This document shows positions 35,291 through 46,947 of a stretch of DNA of 64,000 nt, in pieces. This stretch comes from Erodium maritimum (taxonomy: Eukaryota > Streptophyta > Magnoliopsida > Geraniales > Geraniaceae), in the NCBI GenBank assembly GCA_963921825.1, contig OY997589.1:21039735-21103734 (forward strand). The letters run 5' to 3'. The notes beneath the pieces were generated by a model. The model ran no database searches. It saw only the letters and a program-made list of their open reading frames with translations, and was not told where the DNA came from. Each line of letters begins with the position of its first letter. The first letter of the stretch is position 1. The position numbers and the translations under genes are program-made.

Positions 35291-36476
35291 TGAATCGGAT
35301 TGTAGAGACGGCTAGGGTTGAACTTTTTCCCGGCGTTGGATGAGTTGGGGCTTGTTCAATGTGTTTCTACAGGTGTTGTCAGGGGAAAGGGGGTGAGATC
35401 ATGGGGTGAAGGAGCCTTAGCCTTCGGTAGTTGCGGGAGCTCCTTGCAATCCCACATATATGGTTGTCGTATAGGCTTTGCAACATCATGGCGATGGTCG
35501 GTGTTGTCACCAGTGGTCCTTCTTTATCGCCAATGATATTTGTGTTCACTGTTTGTTAGACCTCGATGGTGCGGGATTTTAATGGACGTGTGAAGGCATG
35601 GGGTGGAGTAGACTTGGTGATGCAATCGGGAATGACGACGTCTTCGCTCACATCACTACCCGGTGGTTGTCTGCCTGGGAGGGTTTGTGAGGGTTGCTCT
35701 GATTTCGATCGGCGAGCCCATCCAACTACTCTTTGTGGTCGAATGCTTGTTGGAGAGGTTTAGAGGCCGGAAGCTGGAGAGACATCGTTGTGGTGCTCTC
35801 AAAGTAGTGGTTGTGGGTCTTCGCGATCGCGGCGTTAGAGGTTATAGGAGAGATGGTGCCTTGAGGTGGAGGAGATCAACGTGGGGATGGGTGGCCGTCT
35901 TACCCAAGATTTCAGAGTCTTTGCCGCATGTGGTCAGAGTTTTACCTCACCTTTCCGACGGTTGGGGTTGTGTGTGGCGATGGTGAAGTTGCGAGCTTTA
36001 CGGAGTCCGATGGGGCATCCAGATTACCGTTGAGGGGTGGCAAGCACCCTCACCTTCCCTAGTGAGTAATAAGGGGTTTGATGAGGGGACTGTGAATGCT
36101 CCCCCCCATCGACCATAGAGTGGCAGAGATTTCACTCAGTACTGACATGATATTCTTCTACCATCTCAAGAGCCAACATTCTTGTGTTCTTGGAGTCATA
36201 CACTATCTTTCAAGGGAGGACGATGCACGATGGATCCTCAGAGGAGTACTTAGTCCACCAAGGCGCCCCTTTTCCGGATAAGAAAAAACTATCCGTGTTA
36301 CCACGTAATGGTGTGATAAGAATCGTACAAGAAGTGTACAAAACTTTTTACTACGAGCAATCGAAAAAAAAACGTTGTTCACAAGTTTAATTTTTTATCA
36401 GCAAACTTTTATGAAGCCCTAGCATTTTAAAATAAAGGTCAAGGATAAGAACAAAGCCCTTCATAGAAACACACAA
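35291..36476. other. G-rich unassigned block and LINE flank
   Basis: 35310-36000 is G/T-rich with open frames on the plus strand that lack motifs. In composition it resembles the 5' parts of the LINE-like retroposons at 15216 and 42337. 36100-36476 has no feature until the poly(T) that marks the LINE tail. Confidence 0.35.
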
Positions 36477-36510
36477 TTTTTTTTTTTTGAAACGGAAGAT
36501 CGTAATTTTA

Positions 36511-37000
36511 TTATTTGAACTGTAATAAGATAGACATAAGTGCATCCGGAATAGTAAATCCGGACCACGCAAGGACAGGAGAAGAGTGGCCTTCTCGGGC
36601 TAGCCAGTGGGCTGCACCGTTCGCTGACCTAGAGATATACTCGAGTTTAACATCCTCGAGAGTAGCTAAAAGGGTCCGGCAGTCGTCTACCAGCCGGCCC
36701 AATGAGGAGAAGACCTGGTGCGATCCTTGGATCAGGTGCACCAGATACTGGGCATCGCTCTGTATAATGACCCTGGAGGAGTGTGATGCTTGGATCTATT
36801 CCAGGGCTTGCCAAATCCCCATGGCCTCAGAGTATTCAGGACTTAGCAAACCACTCCCACAACCATTTCTCCCTTCCCGGACCCCACCCGTTTCTGTTCG
36901 GCAAATCCAACTCCAACCAAACTGCCCTGAATCCACAAAAGTTGCTCCATCCACATTGATTATAAGCCAATTAGGGGGTGGTGGGCTCTAGCTTGTTTGC
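36511..37000 (-). pseudogene. LINE C-terminal RNase H domain
   Basis: Minus-strand reading shows INVDGA, SPEYSEAMGIWQALE, VIIQSDAQYLVHLIQG and YISRSANGAAHWLAREG, the RNase H (RVT_3) motifs with D, E, D and H-type positions. At least one stop splits it, and it lies just before the poly(A) tail. Confidence 0.88.
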
Positions 37001-37263
37001 CTGTAGTAGGGAGCAACGGTGGGTTTCGGGCGACCATTCTGTGCTTCTGACCAGCTACACTTGTTACTGAGGACTGTGGCAATTACATCCTGTGGTCTGG
37101 ATATAGTCTGATCCCAGACCATAGTATTCCTCGCTTTCCATATCTCCCACAGAAAAAGACAGGCTTTGATCTTTACCAGCATATCAGGTAAAAGTAACAG
37201 GGCAGCTAACCAGTCATGCAACGTAGCGGACGGGGGGATAGGAATCGGTATACCTGCTATATC

Positions 37264-38007
37264 CTAGATGGACCGTGCGAAAGGGCAATGGAGGAGGAGA
37301 TGATCTGTAGACTCATGTGCGTGCCGACACATTTGGCATGTATCCGGAATCGGGACAAATTTTGTCCGAAGGTTGACCGCGACCTGCAGGGTGCCAGAGA
37401 GAGCTCGCCAAAGGAACACTTTGATTCGAGGTTGAATGTCCAGGTCCCATATGCCCGTCCAAACTGTCGTTCCTGCCGAAACGTGCCAACGACCATTCTC
37501 CCGGGATAACGCCCTGTATCCTTCCTTAACCGAATATACCCCCCGAATATTGAACTTCCAGGACCATTTATCTACATACCGGGGGAGGGGCGGGGTCACC
37601 TGTAAAATATCATCTACAATGGCCGGAAGGAGGTTTTGTTGCAGTTTCGGAACGTCCCATTGGTGATTATCCGTGGCCAGATCCGACACCCTTAGAGCCG
37701 AAGTGATACATGTATGGAGTGGGATGACCGGGTTATTCCCCAATAGCCATGGGGAGCCCTCCACCATAGTTGAGCAGCCGTCACCAATAGTCTGAATCAA
37801 CCCCTGCCGAAGTAATCTCTGTGTTGCACGAAGCCCCGTCCAGATCTGACTAAGACCATTTCCACCTTCCGTTGAGAGGAAGTCACCCTTCGGAAAATAC
37901 CTCGCCTTGAGGATGCGGGCAACCAAGCATTCCGCCTGGGTTAGTAATTTCCACCCCATTTTTGCCAGCATTGCAATGTTCATATCTCTCATATCCCGGA
38001 AACCCAT
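37264..38007 (-). pseudogene. LINE region after RT with zf-RVT domain
   Basis: An open frame of 247 codons: MGFRDMRDMNIAMLAKMGWK, RILKARYFP, WKFNIRGVYSVKEGYR, FLWRALSGTL and the zinc-binding CQMCRHAHESTDHLLLHC. This linker and zf-RVT finger are typical of plant LINEs between RT and RNase H. Confidence 0.9.
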
Positions 38008-38358
38008 TCCGCCATCCTCCTTTGGCCTGCATAATTTCGCCCAGTCTTACCATATAATCGGTTTTGTGCCTCTGGGAGTACCCGTCCACCAATACCGAGC
38101 TAGCGCGACATGTATCTTATTGATGGATTCCCTTGGTAACAAGAAAACACTCATCGCATAAATCGGCGTAGCTTGGAGGATTGAGCGTATCATTACCTCC
38201 TCCCCCCTGCAGATAGCATTTGACCGTCCCAGGTTCCAATCTTGGCTACAATTTGGTCACACAGGAACTGAAGACTCTGGCCTTTTCGTATTCCCAGCAT
38301 ATTGGGGACCCCAGATACTTTGTCGGGCCTGAAATTTCCTGTATCCCTAAGATACACA

Positions 38359-39597
38359 TCAAGCTGATCTATTTGTCATAAACGTATTGGTGCTGAAGAA
38401 GATAGACGATTTGCCTTTGTTGATGACCTGACCCGAAAGACGACCGAACGTATGAAGGATCTGGTTCAGTTGGGTCTCCTCCTCTGGGTCAGCCCTGCAG
38501 AATATGTAGCAGTCATCCGTAAAAAAAATATGTGAGAGAGTAGCGGTGCTCCTCTGGGCACCGAGACCCCGTGAAGCTTCCTGACCCTCTCTGCTTGATT
38601 GAGCATATGGGACAGACCCTCCATACAAAATAAGAAGAGGTATGGGGATAAAGGGTCGCCTTGTCGAATTCCCCTCCCTGCTGTGAACGGCGACGTATGC
38701 TTTCCATCTGAACTCACTGTATACTGGATAGAGCGCATGCAAGGTAAGACCAGATCCCGCCACCCCATATCAAAGCCAAAAGCCCCCATCATATATAGTA
38801 TAAAAGGACCATTCCACTCTGTCATAGGCCTTACTCATGTCTAGTTTCAAGGCCATAAATCATGTTTGTCCTTGCGTTCTGCGCCTGAGAGTATGTATAA
38901 TTTCGTATGAGATAATTACATCATCCTGGATATGCCGTCCTGGCACGAACGCTCCCTGATTCGTAGAGATAATCGGATCCAGGAGTGGTTTTAACCGGTT
39001 CGCCAGCACTTTAGACAAAATTCTAAAGATGACGTTGCAGAGGGCTATCGGGCGCATCTCTATAATCTTCTTCGCCCCTGGAATCTTTGGAATCAAGACT
39101 AGAGTGGTCTTGTTGACGTCCTGGTCAATGGTGCACGTTGCTACTGCAGTGCGGACAAAATTGACAACTTCCGGGGCCAACGTGTCCCAGAAATGTTGGA
39201 AGAATTTAGGATTGAGGCCATCGGGGCCTGGAGACTTCGATGGTCCCATCTGAAACACTGCATGGCGCACTTCCGCATCCGTTACCCTTTTGGTCAGCTG
39301 TAGGTTTTGTGCCGGATTGATCATAAGGGGGACTGACATAGGGAGATCATAATCCTCGATATCACCTGCCTTAAAGATGTCGGCAAAATATGAGTGTATC
39401 AACTCACTCATTCCCGTGTGCCACTGTATTTCCACCTCTGCATCGTTAACCAAAGAATTTCGTGTTTCTGTCCCCTTCCCCGAGCTAGTGTTGTTTTGCT
39501 CTCTGGCGCCAGAATTGCTCCTGTTTTGCCAGGGGCCTATTATACTGTCTCTGAAGTGCCAGGCGGAGTTTGATTGCATGTCTATCAGTCCGGCCAT
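38359..39597 (-). pseudogene. LINE reverse transcriptase domain
   Basis: Motifs in order: TTLVLIPKIPGAKKIIEMRP, IALCNVIFRILSKVLANRLK, STNQGAFVPGRHIQDDVI, MALKLDMSKAYDRVEW, then the palm motif HIFFTDDCYIFCRA in place of the usual FADD, and GQVINKGKSSIFFS. A stop follows RRTQGQT and a frameshift lies near 38790, so no full enzyme is made. Confidence 0.92.
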
Positions 39598-39799
39598 TTA
39601 GCTCAGCCAACCTCCTCTGAAGATACCTGATTTGATTGATGTTATCACGATAAACTGTCTGTCCCCAGTCATCCAACGAGTTACTAACATCCTTGATATG
39701 ATGCTTTATGTGACGGTTACCTGGCTGGCCCCATTCAGCTTGGGCCAGCGTGCCACACTCAGGATGCTCTAACCACATATTTTCGAAGCGGAATTGTCG

Positions 39800-40572
39800 A
39801 GGTCGGCGTTCCATTGGTTCCTTTTGGATCTGGAGTAGAAGGGGCATATGGTCCGAGGTTGACACTCCAAATTCTGCAGGGACACATCCCGAAAGCGGAG
39901 TCGAGCCTGGGGGGAAATAAAGGCCCTGTCCAGTTGACTTTCCACCTGCGTCTCTAGGTCATGTCCACGGGACCACGTGAACTGGTAGCCCTGTAACACT
40001 AGCTCCTCCACTCCAATGTCCGAGATAGCCTGTTGGAACCCCTGCATGAGACTTAAGGGATACACTTGACCCCCTCTTTAGTCTGAAGGCCGAAGAATAC
40101 CATTGAAGTCCCCCATATGAACCCAATCCACCGGGGCCGGGATCGTGGCCAACTGCCGTAGATTATCCCAAGTCTTCTGTCTGTTCTCCCATGCTGGTTC
40201 CCCATAAATACCCGTAAAACGTAAGGGTGTCTCTTGTCCAAAACGGACCACTGCATCTACATGGGATTGTTGGACCGAAAGGACGTCCAAGTTACATTTC
40301 TCAGACCAAAAGAGCATAACCCCCCCTTTGATCGAAGGGGGGCGAATACTCGGTGCTACCTGTTGGGCACTACCCGGGATCCATGTGCCGCCATGAAACC
40401 CTAACGTCTGACGGAGAATAGAAAGTCTGGACATAGAGGTCCGAGCATCGACATGACGGGTTTCGGTAAGAAACACTAGGTCTGTTTTGAAACGGTTTAC
40501 AAAGTCCTTCAACTTGCGTCGGTTATGGTCCGTTCCCAAACCCCGAAAATTCCAGGCTAACAGAACCGGCAT
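39800..40572 (-). pseudogene. LINE apurinic-type endonuclease domain
   Basis: Starts MPVLLAWNFRGLGTDHNRRK, then DLVFLTETR, GIYGEP, MGDFNGIL and, in a later frame, TSDHMPLLLQ. These are the N, E, DxN and SDH motifs of the exonuclease-endonuclease-phosphatase fold, which nicks target DNA for target-primed reverse transcription. A TAG stop follows GILRPSD near 40079. Confidence 0.9.
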
Positions 40573-40925
40573 TCAAGACACAAATAAGGGTACCCTAGCA
40601 AAAGTAGATCAGGAAAGATACATGAGGACGTCTCGGACGTCAGAGAGGCGGCGAGCAACACGACGGAATCAACACAGAAACCGTCCGGTGGTTCGATTCC
40701 CTAACACCGCGTCGACGTCTCGGGGAGGAGGAAACACAGCCGGAGCAGCCGAGGTTCGGGAGAGGGAACTGAGGGACGAACATACCAGACCAAATGGAGC
40801 AGGCCAGAGCAGCGACGAGGACGCTCGTGATAGGCGAACGGGGAGAGCAACAGCACTGACGTAAACCGACTCCGACGAGGGCGACGGTGGAAGGAAACCC
40901 TAGGGGTTAGAAGAGAGCTTTTTTT

Positions 40926-42326
40926 CCGAGTGTCAACACCGAACAAATTTAGGTTGCGTCAAGTTATATCCAAATATTCAAACCATGAAGCAAACCATAC
41001 AAACAACATAACATAATTCGAAAAAAGGCCTAACAAGTCTCAAACCTATATACAACTACTTTAAAGCAAACATAACACCAAATAGTAGTGTAAAACGAAT
41101 TTTTGTTCATAAGTTAATAAAAACGTATGACAACCATGATTTTGGTTTTAATTTGATTTTTCAGCATTTCAGATGATGTTGAATATATGTGATATTCATA
41201 TTTTTATAATATTTTTTAGCACAATAACGAGCAACTTTTTTGATATGGGGACTAATGCATTCAATTAGAGTAATTGAAAAATGAAAGAGTAAGGCAAATG
41301 TTTAAGCCATAACATCGACCACTAACTCTATGATAAAATGCTCGGTTATACCTGGATGAATAAAGGGGAGGACAATGCCTCGAGGGATTAGGTAGACGGT
41401 AGGACGTGGCCGTATGCACTCTCTGTCTCGAACTGAAGATGCATGGGACTAATGATCCGGTGCGCTTGATAGGACAACAAACATCTAGGGAGTAACTCAG
41501 GGAGTGAGGGAAGCATGAGTTCGATTGTAAAACGAACATGGCAGGGTGAGGTGTGTTTCCCCAGACACACCTTATTGCTGAGGAGGTCCCTCATGGGCTT
41601 TGACGAGACCGCTGATAGGGTCCCGTCTTGCTCATGCTTGGGGTCCCCATGATTGCACTTCCTTATCCCAACAGGTTTGGCCTTGTAGCTCCAGGGGGGC
41701 TTGGGAGTTTGCAAGGATCTTGTAGCGACCAACAATATTACCAGATGAGGCAAGAGGTCATGTGTTGCCTCTACCTCTTCAAGTCCTGGGGCTCGATCTC
41801 CCTTAAGACGTCGGATGGACTGAACGGCCACAACGTGTGCGCCCCCCTCGGTGGTGGTGTCTCAGGCAAGAGGTCCTGGATCAGGGGTGAGGCACAAATG
41901 GCCCAGTTATTCTGTTCCGGAGGAGGGAAAATGGGACAGCGTTGGGGTGCCTGCTTACCCGTGCATATGGGAGAGTATTCCATGACCTGGTTTTCATCCC
42001 TCGCTCCGGTACAAGGTCTTGCACCAGTTGCGGCGGCCTGCCTATATACTAGGAACATCATGCGAGGCCTCTCGGGATGGGCCTTTATGTTGGCTCTGCA
42101 GACATCGCCTGGAGTAGGATAGGTCGGCCTAGGTGGCCGGTTTATTCCTAAGTATAGTGTTCCCTTGCATAGTGGTATATATTGTGAAACAATAGTTCAA
42201 GAATATGTTAAAGCACGACATTAAATACTTTTGAAGTACTTGGAAATGTTTCTTCTACTTTTATGTTGTTCACCAATGAGATATAATTTACAATGAGAAG
42301 TATGAAAGTCTTACGAAATAATGGAT
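40926..42326. other. Unassigned DNA including a dispersed repeat copy
   Basis: 40926-41400 is A/T-rich with nothing recognised. 41430-41590 is the second copy of the repeat described at 12987-13196. 41600-42130 is GC-richer and holds open frames in both directions without motifs; GCCTATATACTAGG near 42041 is TATA-like. It could be a fragment of an unknown LTR or non-coding element. Confidence 0.4.
41430..41590 (-). repeat. Dispersed repeat, copy 2
   Basis: Minus-strand reading CLGKHTSPCHVR, MLPSLPELLPRCLLSYQ and RIISPMHLQ aligns in order with the block at 12987-13196. Function unknown. Confidence 0.5.
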
Positions 42327-42336
42327 TGTGATGCAG

Positions 42337-43665
42337 ATATATTTTTTTTTTGAAAAGAGCTTCATTAGCTAGAACATGATCTTACATGACATGAGCGTTA
42401 CATCCACCAACCAGTGTCAGGAATCCAAACAATGACCAGAGCGATAAATTGCTCTCAAATATCGGGTTTAAAATCCCCGAAACAAACAAAGACACGATAA
42501 ACAAAATAGCGCCACAACGCCTAAAGACCAACCCCAACATCCTACTACAATCTAGCGTTCGTATGTGGTAACCAAACACTCTGGTAGGCCCTGAGTGCGA
42601 AAGTCTAGGGTTGAGACCGTTGTTGGGGGTAGTTTGAGTGTGCCGGAGCTTTGGGCTTGAACCACGAACAAATGATAGCAGACGTTTGGATAGGACTACT
42701 AATGTTTGACACACCGAAAAGGAGGACCGTCTGTACATGCCACCAGAGGCAGCATCCACCTCTGCTGATGAGATGTCGGGAAAGAACGACTGAGTCCTTG
42801 ACGACGACAATCCAACAAGGGGAACCTACGAAATACAAAGACATAAAACATAAGCGAACATGAGATATGGCCATCCCGGTGATGCCAAGGGGTGGACCAC
42901 CGAAACTAACAGTCATTGATGCTTGTGCGCCGATAGATCTTGGGGGATCAAAAATAGTCGGCTCCCAACCACATCCAAATCTGGGAGCGGCAGATCCAGG
43001 ACAGGCCAGGGCGGCAACAACATTCAGCATTCCGACGAAGTGGAGGTCATTCAGGACTGGGGAATTAGGACCGTTGAGAGGAACGACGAGGTTGGCTGCC
43101 TCCGGCGACGGAAATCCGATAGGTTTGGGGGTAGCACCGAAAAACCACCGGATCTGGAGCGGATAGATCCAGCAGATGCCGGTCCGGCGACGAGGGGCAG
43201 CAGTACAAGGGCAGAAAGGTGGGAGCTGGCGGCGGCGCGACGAAGGGTGAGGTCGTCTTGCCCAGCGAGCTTGTCGTGGCTCCGGCAGGAGAAACGAGGA
43301 GGGGGAACCATGTGCCTTACTGCAGATCCGACCGACGAGGAGGGATGGAGGTCCCAAACGAATTGAAGGGGAAGCCCGTGACCGGCGTTGGCAGACTGGC
43401 CGGAGGAGGGCGGCCAGCGAGTAGAGCCGTGACGGCGCGAGACAAGAGCGGCGAAGGAACTGCAACTGGGAGCACCTGGAGGCGATGAGCGCTGTTGGCC
43501 GTATATCTGGCCGGAAGGGACCAAGGAAAACACCCACCGATAGCTCCTGTGGTTGGAGCCACAATTGCTGCCGATGACGACGCTGAAGAAACGAGAGGAA
43601 TGCTAGGGTTGGGATTGGTTCGCTGCGTAGAGAGAGAAACGATGTGAGACAGCTGTACGAAAAAA
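42337..43665 (-). mobile_element. Short poly(A) retroposon, TSD TGTGATGCAG
   Basis: The minus-strand copy ends TAATGAAGCTCTTTTC followed by a poly(A) tail (T10 run at 42342-42351 on plus). It is flanked by a perfect 10-bp duplication TGTGATGCAG at 42327-42336 and 43666-43675, so the 1.3-kb unit inserted as a whole by target-primed reverse transcription. It holds a 361-codon minus-strand open frame (42605-43690) rich in Pro, Ser and Arg with no domain; the frame starts outside the element, so it is not taken as a gene. No RT is encoded. It is LINE-derived and non-autonomous, or an internally deleted LINE. Confidence 0.8.
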
Positions 43666-43675
43666 TGTGATGCAG

Positions 43676-44629
43676 TTTTATGTTTTGCAAATTTCATTGG
43701 GATGTCATTTTCTCTTTTGCTATATATATGTTCCATGTTTGACGTTGTCGTTGTTTCTTTTGTCTTGGCATTTTGTTGCACATCCATTTTACAAGGTTGG
43801 TGGCCATTTATCTCTATTGAAGCTCTGAGTCCATTGCCACATTTATCTTCCTACTACTTTCATCATACAAGTGCAATAAGTCTCTCTACGTTGACTTGAC
43901 TATGAGAACTAAATTGATTGATTGTATGAAGTTAGTCAAATTTGGCATCGTAGTAGTGATCCTTCTAAAAATTGGATTCTATTCTAAGTTACATGTACTC
44001 TAGCGATCCTTCTAAAAATTGGATTCTATTCGCAATATTTGTATCTTAACACGAAAAAAGAAGTCAATGGACAAGAAGGGAAAGTAGACAAGGCTTTTGG
44101 GGTGGGTTGACAATGTGCTAAAGCATGTGCATGAAAATGTATGCATAGACTTTGTGAAAAGAGGAAGTGAGGTAATGATGAAGATAGGTAATGGAGCTTC
44201 AAAGTAGGGTCGTCGACTTTGTGCTTGAAATGCGTTGCGGCCCTAATCCTGACCTACCATTCTCATATTTGCATTATGGTTACTCTCAAGCACTACCAAA
44301 ATGGGCACCGATGCACTGAAACGGGCTTTCAGGTTGTTGGACTTGGAGCTATAAATAAACATACCAACACCCAAAATTAATACATGTGATGATGATGTAA
44401 CAAGTCTTGCCCAACAAGAGCGTCTCAAAACTTAATCATGTAGGGCCTTAGACTTTTTGTTGTTGTTGTTGTTAATTGAATTAAATAAGAGAAATCAAAT
44501 AGAAACCACTCCTTAACATAAAAATCGTGCGAATCAATCCAACTCATTCATTTTAAGAATGGATGTATGTGATGCAATTGAGTTGTTAACTGAAAACAGC
44601 ACTTTTTAGTAAGTGGTAATGACTTTTTA
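43676..44629. other. Unassigned A/T-rich DNA
   Basis: No gene or element recognised. A 30-bp sequence (GATCCTTCTAAAAATTGGAT then TCTATTC) occurs twice at about 43959 and 44004. Confidence 0.5.
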
Positions 44630-45675
44630 GTAAAACTATCATATTTTTTTTTATCAATTCACTAATTTAATTTTTCCCGCTTTGTTTGAACTCCGATTGG
44701 CTTCAAACTTGCGCCATTAATTTTGTTTTTTCAAGGGCTTTCTATCAAGACAAGTCATGACTATATTTTGAAGCACGAATTTTTTTTTTTTAATTTCGGG
44801 ACTGATTTAAAAAAAAAGTTAAGTCTGGGTAATTTTTATCAACATTATACACTGGGTTTATCAACACTATACAATGGGTTTATCAACACTGAACACTAGT
44901 TTTATCACCTCATTTTCCAAAATCGAACATGATTTTTATCACATCATCACATGTTTTTTTATGAACACTAAGCACTATTTTTATCAACACTAAACACTAT
45001 GTTTATCATTAAATTGCATGTGTTTTTATCATCTCATCACATGTTTTTTTATCAACACTAAACTTTAATTTATCACCCTTATTTCGGGGCTGATTTAAAA
45101 AAAAGTTAAGTCTGGGTAATTTTTATCAACACTATACACTGAGTTTATCAACCCTGAACATTAGTTTTATCAACTCATTTTCCAAAATCGAACATGGTTT
45201 TTATCACATCATCACATGTTTTTTTATGAACACTAAGCACTAGTTTTATCAACACTAAACACTATGTTTATCATTAAATTACATGTGTTTTTATCATCCC
45301 ATCACATGTTTCTTTTTATCAACACTAAACTATAGTTTATCACCCTTTTTTTAATTGAACATGATTTTTATCACCTCATTATCTGTTTTTATCACCCCGG
45401 ACGTGTTTTTTTTATCAACATTTAGCACTAGTTTGATACCCCAATATAAAAAATTTATTAGTGAAGATTTATCAACACTCAACATTGTTTTTATCACCCC
45501 AATATAACTTTTTTATTTTCGTGCTTCAAAATATATTTATGACTGATCTTGATTTAAAGCCCTTGGAATAAGAAAAATATTGGCGCAAGTTTGAAGCTAA
45601 TTAGAGTTCAAACGAATCGGGAAATATTAAATTAGTGAATTGGTTAAGAAAAAAATGGACAGTTGTCCACATGAC
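44630..45675. mobile_element. Foldback element with internal tandem repeats
   Basis: Arms at 44641-44779 and 45518-45658 are inverted copies of about 140 bp. Shared words include CAATTCACTAATTTAAT, GCTTCAAACTTGCGCCA, AAGGGCTTT and TATATTTTGAAGCACGAA (right arm read in reverse complement). Between the arms lie two direct copies of a ~288-bp unit and many TTTATCAACACTAAACACTA minisatellite words. No transposase and no clear TSD. Long arms suggest a Mutator-like or foldback class, which is inference. Confidence 0.78.
44794..45369. repeat. Two tandem copies of a 288-bp unit built from ~22-bp repeats
   Basis: Unit 1 starts TTTCGGGACTGATTTAAA at 44794 and unit 2 TTTCGGGGCTGATTTAAA at 45082. Both continue AAGTTAAGTCTGGGTAATTT and end with TTTATCACCC. 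Inside each, TTTATCAACACTA(A/T)ACACT-like words recur. Copies are close to identical, so the duplication is more recent than the arms. Confidence 0.85.
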
Positions 45676-46379
45676 ACCATGCTATAACAATTACGTCCTT
45701 GCTTGTTTGAGAAATGATGAAAGTGGCGTGAATTTGGGTGGAATTGGGGTGATGATGTGACATTATGGTGAATGTTAGATCTTAGGTGTGTGTGACTTGG
45801 ATTGGTTCACACGGTTTTAAGGATAGGAGAAGTTTCTAGCAGATTTCTCCCTTGAATTACATATGAACAGTCGTTACTTTATTTTATGTATGTCATTTTT
45901 TAATAATGTGTCACCTTATTTTATAGTCCCCCTTATAAGATCAATTGACGTTTAAGCATTGTCTTGAGCGGTTCTCGATAGCATGGACTTTATAGTTTTT
46001 TTTTACTGTTTTTTTAAAGCCGGGTGTGACACCGACAATTTGTCATAGGGTTTGTGGAAAGGGACCTCTTGGGGGCCTCTCTTCGTACTGACTCTCTTTT
46101 AAGTTAATAAAATTGGTAAGTTTTTGCTAAAAAAAATAGTGTTTGGTTAAAATTTAAAAAGAGAGGAAGCAAAATCAAACTTTTAAGGCATTTTATTTAA
46201 TTGGGTAGTTCTAGCGGTTCATATAAGTGATGTCTGATCAGAAAATTTGAATGTTCCAAATCAATAATTTATCTCTTTGGTGGTAACTATAGAGTCTGAG
46301 ACACCTACAAATTGAAGAGAAATGGAAGGTGAGATTTGATGAATAGAAACGAAATCTGAAAAAAGGTATATACAATCTA
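45676..46379 (+). other. Intergenic DNA with a LINE 3' end
   Basis: About 46020-46137 ends TTTTAAGTTAATAAAATTGG, TAAGTTTTTGCT and an A8 run, a typical plant LINE tail. The 5' side is truncated. The rest is A/T-rich and unassigned. Confidence 0.5.
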
Positions 46380-46947
46380 AGTGCCACTAAAGGCGAAATA
46401 TCTTCTCTAGAGGGTGATCACATGAATTCTTTCTACGAATGTTAATCTTCGGGGGATATGGGTGCAAATTCCACCGAAATATGGGGTATGTAGCATGTGT
46501 CACGTGCTGGAAGTAAAGGCCCATGTCTTATTTGGGTGCAAGGACACAAAATAGGTATGAGAAAGGGAATCATTAAGCCCCCGAAACGGTATGCAGGGGA
46601 TCTGATGGTATTGCCAAAACGACAAGATATGTGGTATTTGAGGGAGCCTGGATCAGGAGATTCTTGAGGCTTTAACTCTTAACACAATTTTGAGATGTAT
46701 TCATGAGTTAGGTTGGAGAGCAGGAGTAGTGGAATCGTACTGCTTTGGAGTTGTGCAAGCAGTGAACAACGAGATGGTAATGGCATCTTTATTTGAAGAT
46801 CTAATCGGAGAATGCAGAGCAAAATTGAACATTTTATTGGGGTTTAGACTAGAATTTGTCCATAGAAAGACTAACAAGATATCCCATACCCTATCTAGAC
46901 ATTCTATTGTGTGGGAAGTAATTGATTCACATATCCTATCTATTTCG
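46380..46947 (+). pseudogene. LINE zf-RVT and RNase H fragment
   Basis: Near 46440-46550 the reading NLRGIWVQIPPKYGVCSMCH with HVLFGC is a zf-RVT finger. An open frame at 46690-46965 reads IHELGWRAGVVESYCFGVVQ, AVNNEMVMASLFEDLIGECR and LEFVHRKTNKISHTLSRHS, an RNase H domain of a plant LINE. It is cut at 46947 by the outer solo LTR. The other half should begin at 53115, where nothing clear is left. Confidence 0.8.

Larger units (their letters stand above)
36477..40925 (-). mobile_element. L1-type LINE with RNase H, nearly full ORF2, disabled
   Basis: Minus strand. The poly(A) tail is the T12 run at 36477-36488. The right part (40574-40925) contains CCCTAGGGTTTCC, a typical LINE 5' end; no ORF1 gag-like protein is present. 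Domain order from right to left is endonuclease, reverse transcriptase, zf-RVT and RNase H, as in plant L1 elements that gained an RNase H domain. Several stops and frameshifts break the ORF, so it is a dead copy. No clear TSD was found. Confidence 0.92.

Noticed and set aside
36515-36991. 158-codon plus-strand open frame
   Set aside because: Antisense to the LINE RNase H domain, whose motifs are clear on the minus strand.
36430-40990. Target-site duplication for the large LINE
   Set aside because: ACACAA-like words occur near both ends but no matching pair of convincing length could be aligned.
42605-43690. Longest uninterrupted frame in the window (361 codons, minus)
   Set aside because: It starts outside the retroposon, covers one TSD, is Pro/Ser/Arg-rich and has no recognisable domain. 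It is better explained by GC-rich composition of a poly(A) retroposon.
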